This document shows positions 1 through 5,177 of a DNA stretch of 5,775 nucleotides, in pieces. Position 1 is the stretch's first letter; the number at the start of each line of letters is the position of its first letter. The notes under the pieces are model-generated. The model made no database searches and was not told the origin of the DNA. It was given only the letters and a program-made list of their open reading frames with translations. The translations under genes and the position numbers were made by a program. Origin of the DNA: Patescibacteria group bacterium (lineage in GTDB: Bacteria > Patescibacteriota > Patescibacteriia > Patescibacteriales > JAHJJO01); NCBI GenBank assembly GCA_018822835.1, contig JAHJJO010000006.1:1-5775 (forward strand), written 5' to 3'.

Positions 1-32
1 ATTCCTTATTCCTTATTCCTTATTCCTTATTC
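1..32. repeat. 7-base tandem repeat (ATTCCTT)n
   Basis: Four full ATTCCTT units followed by a partial one (ATTC), cut by the left edge, so the array may be longer. It begins four bases past the stop codon of the VirB4-like gene, on that gene's 3' side. A second array with a 7-base period (AATTTCC, near 2053-2093) lies at the 3' end of the neighbouring TraC-like gene. No hairpin followed by a T-run is visible, so it does not look like an intrinsic terminator. Confidence 0.9.
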
Positions 33-35
33 ATC

Positions 36-1898
36 TCATTCATCTTCACTTTCTTCAAATTCTTTTTTTGCTTCTTCAATCTTTAATAATTGCTGCGGAT
101 CTGAAGTAATAATTTGATCTTCAGTATAAGAAGCGACTACCTTGATTGCCGCATGTTTACTGCCAGCGAAAAATATTCCTTCTCCTAATCCGCATTCTAA
201 TAATAAATATTTTTCTCCCTCGGTTAACATAAATGTTTTTTGTATTAAATCAATAGCGGCTGAGGATTGTTTTAAAAGAATTTGCAGTGATGAATTAGTA
301 ACAATTGCTTTGCCATAAGGAGAAATTAAAAAGTCATTAACATCTTGAGTAATTGTAGTAACTCCTAAATAATATTTTCTGCATCTTTTAACTAAAGCGT
401 AAACAAATTTAGCGCTATCTTCATGTTGCATCAGCCACCATGCCTCATCAATAACCAAAATTCTTTTTTTCATTTTTGACCTGATAATGTTCCAAATATA
501 ATTTACAATTGTATAAATTGCCATTGGTCTTAATTCGTCTTCTAAATCACGGACAGAAAAGCAAATTAACTGGTTGTTTAATTCAATGTTGCTTTGGCTA
601 TTTAGAAGTCCTGAAAATGTTCCTTCTGTATATTTTTTTAAGCGCAGGACTAAATCAGTTCCTCCTTCCATTTCCTCTAAAATGTCTTGAAAATCTTGTA
701 AAATAGGAGGTTCTATTTTAGATAAATCACAATCAGGAGTAATATCTTTTTTAGCGTAAGTTTCTAATAAAGCGCGGTCAACAATTGAATCCTCATTATG
801 AGTTAAGCCGCCAAGCATTAATCTAACCAAACCTTTAACAGTAATTACAGCGCTCCTAATAATGTCTTTTGGTTTGGCTTGATCGCCAATAGCTCGCGGA
901 AGATCAAATGGATTAATTTTGCTTTCACTTGCCAAAGAAATATTAATATACGTTCCTCCTACAGCATCTGATAAATATTTATATTCATATTCAGGGTCAA
1001 TAATAATTACTTCGGTTCCCATCATAAGCGATCTAAGAACTTCTAATTTAACAGCATAACTTTTGCCAGCTCCTGATGTTGCAAAAACAACTGTATTGGC
1101 ATTTTGCAAACTAAATCGATCAAAAAGAATTAAGCTGTTATTATGTCTGTTAATTCCATATAAAATTCCATTATCGCTTGTTAGCTCACTTGACATAAAT
1201 GGAAAAGACGAAGCAACTGGCGATGAATTCATATTAAATGTAATCAATAATTCGTCATTGCATAATGGCAGTGTTGAATTAAATCCTTGCTCAGCTTGAT
1301 AAAAAACTCTTTTTGAATAGACTAAACGCGAGCCAAAAATGTTTTCAATTTGATCAGATAATATATCAAGCTCTTTCTCGGTTTTTGCGCAAATTGTAAC
1401 ATATAAAGAAAATTGAAAAAATTTTTCAGTACCTTGCGTTAAAGCGTCACGTAAAGCTTCAATATCGTGCAAAGCTGTTTCTCGCAATGGATCGCGAGCA
1501 GCTCCTTTTTCAGCATCAGATATTATTTGCGCTTGTATGTTACCTGTTTTATTTTTAAGTTGCTTTAAAATTACTGGACTTTGGACAGGATAAAAAAACA
1601 TTCCTACATCAAATGTAGAGTTTAAATTTAAAATAGGCGCAAACCATCCAACACTAATATATCGTGGATAGCTAATAACAAAAAGAGTTCGAATATAACT
1701 ACTACCAAGTTTTAAATATTCCGGCAATACTTGAATGCTTGCAGGAGAAATTAAATCCTTAATTGATACTGTCCCACGTCTAAAAGTTTTTTCTTCTTCA
1801 ATAATTTCTATGTCAGCATTTAAATCAATATCTTGTTTAGTTTGCTGTTTCTTTGCTTCTATTTTTTTTTCTAGTTTATTTTTTTTAATATTAAACAT
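36..1898 (-). CDS. virB4: VirB4-like type IV secretion/conjugation ATPase
   Basis: A 620-residue motor ATPase of the VirB4/TraC family, which powers assembly or substrate movement in type IV secretion systems from the inner face of the membrane. Residues 1-210 hold a charged leader and a mixed alpha/beta region typical of the family's N-part. The Walker A motif TSGAGKS is at 274-280, followed by the strand and acidic patch IIIDPEYEY (298-306). The Walker B motif ILVIDEAWW is at 480-488, with TQD at 517-519 and an acidic tail. I chose ATG at 1898. The frame stays open to a TTG at 2096, but those 66 extra codons read through a three-way repeat and tandem repeats and have no family character. 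A GTG at about 1916 at the repeat edge is possible but less likely. No Shine-Dalgarno sequence is visible. It is the last gene in the window of a minus-strand operon with the TraC-like and prgI genes. Confidence 0.93.
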   Translation of the reverse strand: MFNIKKNKLEKKIEAKKQQTKQDIDLNADIEIIEEEKTFRRGTVSIKDLISPASIQVLPEYLKLGSSYIRTLFVISYPRYISVGWFAPILNLNSTFDVGMFFYPVQSPVILKQLKNKTGNIQAQIISDAEKGAARDPLRETALHDIEALRDALTQGTEKFFQFSLYVTICAKTEKELDILSDQIENIFGSRLVYSKRVFYQAEQGFNSTLPLCNDELLITFNMNSSPVASSFPFMSSELTSDNGILYGINRHNNSLILFDRFSLQNANTVVFATSGAGKSYAVKLEVLRSLMMGTEVIIIDPEYEYKYLSDAVGGTYINISLASESKINPFDLPRAIGDQAKPKDIIRSAVITVKGLVRLMLGGLTHNEDSIVDRALLETYAKKDITPDCDLSKIEPPILQDFQDILEEMEGGTDLVLRLKKYTEGTFSGLLNSQSNIELNNQLICFSVRDLEDELRPMAIYTIVNYIWNIIRSKMKKRILVIDEAWWLMQHEDSAKFVYALVKRCRKYYLGVTTITQDVNDFLISPYGKAIVTNSSLQILLKQSSAAIDLIQKTFMLTEGEKYLLLECGLGEGIFFAGSKHAAIKVVASYTEDQIITSDPQQLLKIEEAKKEFEESEDE

Positions 1899-1905
1899 AG
1901 GAGAT

Positions 1906-1990
1906 AATGCAAAATTCACCCTGTTAAATCCTCCCGTTTGAACGGGAGGTGCGAAGCAATTTAACAGGGTAAAAAAATCAAAATGCAAAA
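1906..1990 (-). repeat. Three-way-junction repeat, copy A
   Basis: The core is 1918-1970. Outer arms ACCCTGTTAAAT (1918-1929) and ATTTAACAGGGT (1959-1970) are perfect inverted repeats. Between them are a 9-bp hairpin (1930-1949, CCTCCCGTT / AACGGGAGG) and a mini-hairpin TGC-GAA-GCA (1950-1958). Read on the minus strand, the flanks match copy C exactly: 1947-1990 equals 4919-4962 (44 bases) and 1906-1932 equals 4970-4996 (27 bases). It ends 7 bases before the VirB4-like ATG and would lie in that gene's leader mRNA. No T-run follows it on the transcribed side, so it does not look like a terminator. Confidence 0.88.
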
Positions 1991-2034
1991 TGATAATGTA
2001 AAATTTAAAAAGAATTAGAAATTTGAAATTAAGA

Positions 2035-2093
2035 AATTTGCTTCGCGAAATTAATTTCCAATTTCCAATTTCTATTAATTTCCAATTTCTATT
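2035..2093. repeat. Small hairpin plus AATTTCC tandem repeats
   Basis: Positions 2035-2052 can form a hairpin (AATTTGC, loop TTC, GCGAAATT, one bulged base) carrying the same GCTTCGC core as the three-way repeats. Next come AATTTCC units and a perfect 17-base direct repeat, AATTTCCAATTTCTATT, at 2060-2076 and 2077-2093. The stop codon of the TraC-like gene (2089-2091) lies inside the last unit, so the array has reached the gene's end. The remainder of this spacer (1991-2034) is plain AT-rich sequence. Confidence 0.8.
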
Positions 2094-2769
2094 CAACTCT
2101 CAACTCATTAACATCTGTTAATTTTTGATTTAATGAAACTACTGGGTTGTATGTATTATAAAATAATTCTATTAAACTTTGAGTATCTAATCGCGCGGCA
2201 TTTAAACCCATTGAAGCAAGACCACTTTGGATGTTATCTATTCGGCGGTTTAAAATATTACAATATGTTTCAAATTTTTTCTTTTTTATTTCAACCAAGC
2301 TGTTAGCGCTAAATATTTGAAATAAAGATTTAAAAAAACTTTTACGTTCACTATTATACAAAGGATTATAAGGAATGCATATATAAAAACGTTTATTCAT
2401 AATTTTTTCCATAGAAATTAATTCATTAATATAATATAGATATTCAGATGTCTGCATTTTTAATAATCTGTTAGTTTGTTCTTTCTCTCTTTGTTTTAAT
2501 TGTTCAAGGTAATTATCAATATTTAATTCCCTGGATTGAATTACAATTTGTATAACAAAATCAAGATTATTTAAAAAACTTACATAAGACGCAATAATGG
2601 CGTTTTGCTCATCTTCGCTTTTTAAAGCAAAATTTATGCTCGGAACTAATAGTACTGCTCTTATTGTTCCATCTCGCATTATTACTGTATTGTTTTTAAT
2701 TTCAGCAATATTAATATATTTCTGCGTTGAAGCTAATATTTTGTTTTTGGCTAATTTATTTTCAGACAT
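2089..2769 (-). CDS. TraC-like protein (detached VirB4 N-terminal domain)
   Basis: A 226-residue protein that I recognise as the TraC-like or VirB4 N-domain protein commonly next to PrgI and VirB4 in CPR genomes. It has no Walker motifs and no clear membrane helix. Recognisable stretches are STQKYINIAEI (14-24), RDGTIRAVLLVPSINFALKSEDEQ (32-55, a typical VirB4 N-domain block), FLNNLDFVIQIVIQSR (65-80), a charged helix around 85-105, FYICIPYNP (128-136) and ELFYNTYNP (201-209) near the end. It probably works with the VirB4-like ATPase encoded next, as a scaffold or regulator; that role is inferred. ATG 2769 was chosen over an upstream TTG at 2796, because the extra nine residues come from repeat DNA. 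The sequence before the ATG, TTTGCTT, nearly matches that before prgI. No Shine-Dalgarno sequence. Confidence 0.85.
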   Translation of the reverse strand: MSENKLAKNKILASTQKYINIAEIKNNTVIMRDGTIRAVLLVPSINFALKSEDEQNAIIASYVSFLNNLDFVIQIVIQSRELNIDNYLEQLKQREKEQTNRLLKMQTSEYLYYINELISMEKIMNKRFYICIPYNPLYNSERKSFFKSLFQIFSANSLVEIKKKKFETYCNILNRRIDNIQSGLASMGLNAARLDTQSLIELFYNTYNPVVSLNQKLTDVNELRVE

Positions 2770-2784
2770 AAGCAAATAAAAATG

Positions 2785-2879
2785 TTCAATTATCAATAAT
2801 CAATTTTCAATAAATTATCAATTTTAAATAATCATTTTAATATTTGATTATTTATTGATCATTGACCATTGAAAATTGA
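2785..2879. repeat. TCAAT/ATTGA nested inverted repeat, traC-like leader
   Basis: This fills the spacer between prgI and the TraC-like gene. A 12-bp perfect inverted repeat (TCAATTTTCAAT at 2800-2811, ATTGAAAATTGA at 2868-2879) encloses a 10-bp one (TAAATAATCA at 2825-2834, TGATTATTTA at 2845-2854). Positions 2785-2816 are repeated base for base at 3362-3393 before prgI. The stretch TTTGATTATTTA-TTGATCATTGA (2843-2865) is an uninterrupted version of the site that carries three-way repeat copy B. Confidence 0.88.
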
Positions 2880-2886
2880 AAGTTAT

Positions 2887-3345
2887 TTATTGTACGCTTT
2901 CTATCTCTCCTTCCTCAACGTCGTTATCTTCTCCTTTGTATATTCCTTGAGTGTCAACCATTAAAGATAATTCAGCTAATCTAGATTTTATCACTGGTTT
3001 TTTAATGGTTTGCAAGGGAATAATAGCTATTTTATTATCATCATCTTCACTTAATGGCAACCCAATTTCTTTATTCCAAATGCGCAATTTAGGACGTTTT
3101 AAAGTTTGTATTACATTTATAAGAAATAAATAAAATGGCTGTCCATTAACTTTGTAAAAAGCAAATAAAACTATAATTATTAATTCAAATATGCCATGAG
3201 CAACAAATAAAGAAAAATCAAATAATTTGTATCCGATGCCTATTAATAAAAATCCTCCTAGCATAATAACAAATTGCTTAGCTGTAATTGATCCAATAAG
3301 CTTATCTTCTACTTCAATAAATTGTGGAACAGTAAATTGTAACAT
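2887..3345 (-). CDS. prgI: PrgI-family membrane protein
   Basis: A 152-residue PrgI-family protein, a small inner-membrane component encoded just before VirB4-type ATPases in Gram-positive and CPR type IV secretion loci and thought to match VirB3. The N-terminus MLQFTVPQFIEVEDKLIGSITAKQF is a near-textbook PrgI start. Two hydrophobic helices follow, about 24-41 and 45-64, then the conserved region NGQPFYLFLINVIQ and the basic KRPKLRIW (83-90). The C-terminal 60 residues are soluble and end in an acidic stretch (GEDNDVEEGEIE). The start is ATG 3345; the TTG at 3366 would add seven repeat-derived residues and spoil the typical start. The spacers on both sides (about 117 and 172 bases) are repeats, unusually long for an otherwise tight operon. 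Confidence 0.9.
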   Translation of the reverse strand: MLQFTVPQFIEVEDKLIGSITAKQFVIMLGGFLLIGIGYKLFDFSLFVAHGIFELIIIVLFAFYKVNGQPFYLFLINVIQTLKRPKLRIWNKEIGLPLSEDDDNKIAIIPLQTIKKPVIKSRLAELSLMVDTQGIYKGEDNDVEEGEIESVQ

Positions 3346-3361
3346 AAGCAAGAGTAAAATT

Positions 3362-3393
3362 TTCAATTATCAATAATCAATTTTCAATAAATT
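3362..3393. repeat. 32-bp direct repeat of traC-like leader
   Basis: This is identical to 2785-2816. In both places it sits 16-17 bases upstream of a start codon (prgI here), and both genes share the nine bases CATAAGCAA on the plus strand covering the ATG and what precedes it. Two adjacent operon genes therefore have almost the same leader. This could be a duplicated spacer or independent copies of one repeat family. Confidence 0.92.
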
Positions 3394-3499
3394 TTCAATG
3401 ATCATTTTATTCTTTGATTATTTACCCTGTTAAATAATTTTGTCTTAAACAAAATTCCTGCTCTGCAGGATTTAACAGGGTGAATTGATCATTGAAAAT
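3391..3499. repeat. 14-bp inverted repeat enclosing copy B
   Basis: ATTTTCAATGATCA (3391-3404) and TGATCATTGAAAAT (3486-3499) are perfect inverted repeats of the TCAAT/ATTGA family. The three-way element at 3424-3481 lies between them. Without that element this would be one more AT-rich hairpin like the one at 2785-2879. Confidence 0.88.
3424..3481 (+). repeat. Three-way-junction repeat, copy B
   Basis: The outer arms are the same 12-bp ACCCTGTTAAAT / ATTTAACAGGGT (3424-3435, 3470-3481). The first inner hairpin (3436-3456) is AATTTTGT / ACAAAATT with a 5-base loop, replacing the short TGC-TTC-GCA hairpin of the other copies. The second (3457-3469) is CCTGC-TCT-GCAGG. Arms and layout are conserved while the hairpin sequences differ. 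Its flanks differ from those of copies A and C: it sits inside the TCAAT/ATTGA repeat. Confidence 0.9.
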
Positions 3500-3517
3500 T
3501 GAGAATTAAAAATTTAT

Positions 3518-4786
3518 TTAGTATGCTATACATTTATTCAAATCCGCTATTGCTACAAACTCTTCTAAAGTTAAAAAATCTTGATTATTTTTTTTTCTTT
3601 TTTCCAAAATAGATTTTATGGACTGGCGTTCATCAAGACACTGTTCGCCCATTTTAATATACAATTTATTTACAGGGCTTTGACGCCAAGATTGAATTCC
3701 CTGTATTTTTTTACTAAATTGCTCTTCTTCTAATAAGTAAATTTTATTTTTTATTTTTTCTATAGTTTTGTAGGGGTCTGCGGATAATCGTCGAAAATTA
3801 ATTAAATTTAAATAGCGTAATTCATCAACAGGATTCATGATTTTAGAGCTGTATTTAATATCTTCAATTCTTTTTTTATTACCAATATTATTTGGCGTTC
3901 TTAGCATAATTTCAGGGATTATGCTTTGTTTATTATTATCTATGCGCTTTATATTTTGTGGTGTGGTTTGTTGTGTTAAAAATTTATTTTTTAGAACTGC
4001 TTGACTGCTAATAACAGGAGGTGGAGGAGCTAATTTATATTTAATGTTTGATTTATTTTGAATATTATTTTTATTTTTTAACATAGTTAGGTCGTAATCA
4101 ATATCACGCAATCCAATATTTTTTAATTTGTTAGGTTGTTGATTAATATTTTGATGTGTTTCCGCGACGGATGTATTTTTTATATTTTTAGCAGTAATTA
4201 ATATTTTATTAACTAATTCTTCTCGCAATCCTAAACCGCCGTTTTCAACAGGCTTTATTAGTGTTTGTTTGATGTCTGTTTCATTTCTTATGCCAAGAAT
4301 GTAAGTTTTTAAAATTTGCTTTAGACGATTTAATAAAACTGGATTATTAGAATTTATTGCTATTTGTTTAATAATACTATCTAACTTGAGATTTATATTA
4401 TTATTAAACATTTTATCGTCAAATTTATTATTTTCATTTATTTTTTTAACTTCCTCTTCATCATCTGTTGAAAAGAAAAAATTTGAGTTGGCCCCTCCCC
4501 AGTTCTTTTCGCTGCGCGAAGAAAACTGGGGAGGGGCTCCTATTAATTTTTTTAGTTCATTTGACAATTGAAAAGCTGTTTTATTATCTAAATTAAATTG
4601 ATTGATAAAATATTGTGGGAGTTTATTAATATTTAATTCTTTAATTGCTACGCGAATTATTATTGTCGCAAGATTTATTGAATATTTTTTTTCAAGTTTA
4701 CCAATAACAGCCAATATTGTTGGGCTTGAAAATCTATCACGCAATTCTTTTGGCAAATTATTAAATTTTTTTAAATAATTAAGCAT
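3518..4786 (-). CDS. Conserved-looking hypothetical protein, first gene of the T4SS-like operon
   Basis: A 422-residue protein of unknown function, apparently soluble (no signal peptide or membrane helix). Three parts can be seen. Residues 1-82 form a helical domain (LPKELRDRFSSP, then KYSINLATIIIRVAIKEL). Residues 130-200 form another helical block containing the YILGIRNETDIK and VENGGLGLREE stretches. Residues 311-422 are a C-terminal domain (DELRYLNLINFRRLSADPYKTI, QSWRQSPVNKLY, ending LTLEEFVAIADLN). These joined by low-complexity N/K/Q-rich linkers with a proline run APPPPV (253-258). The pattern resembles uncharacterised proteins I associate with CPR loci, but I cannot name a family. 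Residues 84-99 are encoded by a GC-rich palindrome that looks inserted in frame. ATG 4786 is the only good start. As first gene before prgI, it may be a cytoplasmic accessory factor of the secretion machine (inferred). Confidence 0.85.
   Translation of the reverse strand: MLNYLKKFNNLPKELRDRFSSPTILAVIGKLEKKYSINLATIIIRVAIKELNINKLPQYFINQFNLDNKTAFQLSNELKKLIGAPPQFSSRSEKNWGGANSNFFFSTDDEEEVKKINENNKFDDKMFNNNINLKLDSIIKQIAINSNNPVLLNRLKQILKTYILGIRNETDIKQTLIKPVENGGLGLREELVNKILITAKNIKNTSVAETHQNINQQPNKLKNIGLRDIDYDLTMLKNKNNIQNKSNIKYKLAPPPPVISSQAVLKNKFLTQQTTPQNIKRIDNNKQSIIPEIMLRTPNNIGNKKRIEDIKYSSKIMNPVDELRYLNLINFRRLSADPYKTIEKIKNKIYLLEEEQFSKKIQGIQSWRQSPVNKLYIKMGEQCLDERQSIKSILEKRKKNNQDFLTLEEFVAIADLNKCIAY
4491..4537. 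repeat. GC-rich palindrome in frame within a CDS
   Basis: Arms of 22 bases (4491-4512 and 4516-4537) flank the 3-base loop TGC and pair at 20 of 22 positions, one exception being a possible G-T pair. The outer sequence is GCCCCTCCCCAGTT / AACTGGGGAGGGGC, strikingly G+C-rich for this window. It encodes residues 84-99 (APPQFSSRSEKNWGGA) of the 422-residue protein without breaking its frame, between a helical domain and an N/E/K-rich linker. Confidence 0.9.
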
Positions 4787-4806
4787 AACAACTTAATGCA
4801 AAATGC

Positions 4807-4936
4807 AAAAATCAAAATGACAAATTAAGAATAAATAACCGAATTATCAAGTATCAATGATCAATAAATAATCAATATTCAATGATCATTGATTATTTAT
4901 TGAAAATTGAAAATTTTATTTTGCATTTTGATTTTT
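4807..4936. repeat. Nested inverted repeats in divergent spacer
   Basis: The 391-base spacer 4787-5177 between the minus-strand operon and yebC starts with this structure. A 13-bp inverted repeat (AAAAATCAAAATG at 4807-4819, its complement at 4924-4936) encloses a perfect 16-bp one (TCAATAAATAATCAAT at 4861-4876, ATTGATTATTTATTGA at 4888-4903) with an 11-base loop containing AATGATC. The rest of the spacer holds three-way repeat copy C, a yebC promoter and a TCTGCGT-type repeat. The minus-strand operon promoter must lie here, but none stands out from the AT-rich background. Confidence 0.85.
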
Positions 4937-4996
4937 TTACCCTGTTAAATTGCTTCGCACCTGCTTTGCAGGATTTAACAGGGTGAATTTTGCATT
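4919..4996 (+). repeat. Three-way-junction repeat, copy C
   Basis: The core is 4939-4984. Outer arms are ACCCTGTTAAAT (4939-4950) and ATTTAACAGGGT (4973-4984). The inner hairpins are TGC-TTC-GCA (4951-4959) and CCTGC-TTT-GCAGG (4960-4972). It matches copy A, in reverse orientation, over 44 bases on the left and 27 on the right. The only difference is the tip of the second hairpin: seven bases at 4963-4969 here, fourteen at 1933-1946 in copy A. Confidence 0.9.
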
Positions 4997-5015
4997 TCTT
5001 ATATTATACACCATC

Positions 5016-5044
5016 TTGTTTTTTACTGCAATATGTTTTATAAT
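5016..5044 (+). promoter_or_regulatory. Putative sigma-70 promoter for yebC
   Basis: TTGTTT (5016-5021) and a perfect TATAAT (5039-5044) are separated by 17 bases. Transcription would start near 5051 and leave a leader of about 125 bases before the yebC ATG, containing the TCTGCGT/ACGCAGA repeat. TATAAT-like strings are common in AT-rich DNA; the spacing and position make this the best candidate. Confidence 0.5.
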
Positions 5045-5068
5045 ATTTTTAGTTGCACAATACTATTT

Positions 5069-5153
5069 TCTGCGTTTTTCTGCGTTGCCATCCGCGTAGA
5101 TCTATAAAATATTCCGCAAATGGACGCAGATATTTACTCAAATTTACGCGGAT
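5069..5153. repeat. TCTGCGT / CCGCGTA dyad repeat in yebC leader
   Basis: TCTGCGT occurs at 5069-5075 and 5079-5085, and its complement ACGCAGA at 5124-5130. ATCCGCGTAGAT (5090-5101) pairs with ATTTACGCGGAT (5142-5153) at 11 of 12 positions, with a possible G-T pair at the other. The two pairings interleave, so they are either alternative folds or a pseudoknot. The repeat is richer in G+C than the DNA around it and lies in the presumed yebC leader, ending 24 bases before the ATG. It resembles interspersed 'ctgcgt' repeats that I recall from other bacterial genomes, which I cannot verify here. Confidence 0.75.
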
Positions 5154-5177
5154 ACTTTACATTTCGCAATTAACTGT

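Noticed and set aside
36..38. TGA read as glycine (recoded CPR code)
   Set aside because: No other in-frame TGA is seen in the genes, glycine uses normal GGN codons, and a TAA follows two codons later anyway.
509..1941. Short plus-strand open frames across the virB4 region
   Set aside because: They lie opposite a clearly conserved ATPase gene and encode nothing recognisable.
1918..1970. tRNA-like cloverleaf
   Set aside because: The three-way fold has only two inner hairpins and lacks the D, anticodon and T-loop sequences and the length of a tRNA.
1899..2096. N-terminal extension of the VirB4-like protein from TTG 2096
   Set aside because: It would translate repeats and overlap the TraC-like gene. 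The residues have no family character, and ATG 1898 gives a sensible start.
3424..3481. Intrinsic terminator between the 422-residue gene and prgI
   Set aside because: The hairpin is strong enough, but no T-run follows the stem on the minus strand. The T-runs near such elements lie on the 5' side of the plus-oriented copies.
2785..3502. CRISPR-like array from repeated TCAAT/ATTGA units
   Set aside because: The units are nested inverted repeats with irregular spacing and no unique, equal-length spacers; no cas gene is present.
4822..4857. Minus-strand promoter for the operon (TTGATA with TAATTT or TTATTC)
   Set aside because: The -10 matches are poor and such strings are expected by chance in this AT-rich repeat.
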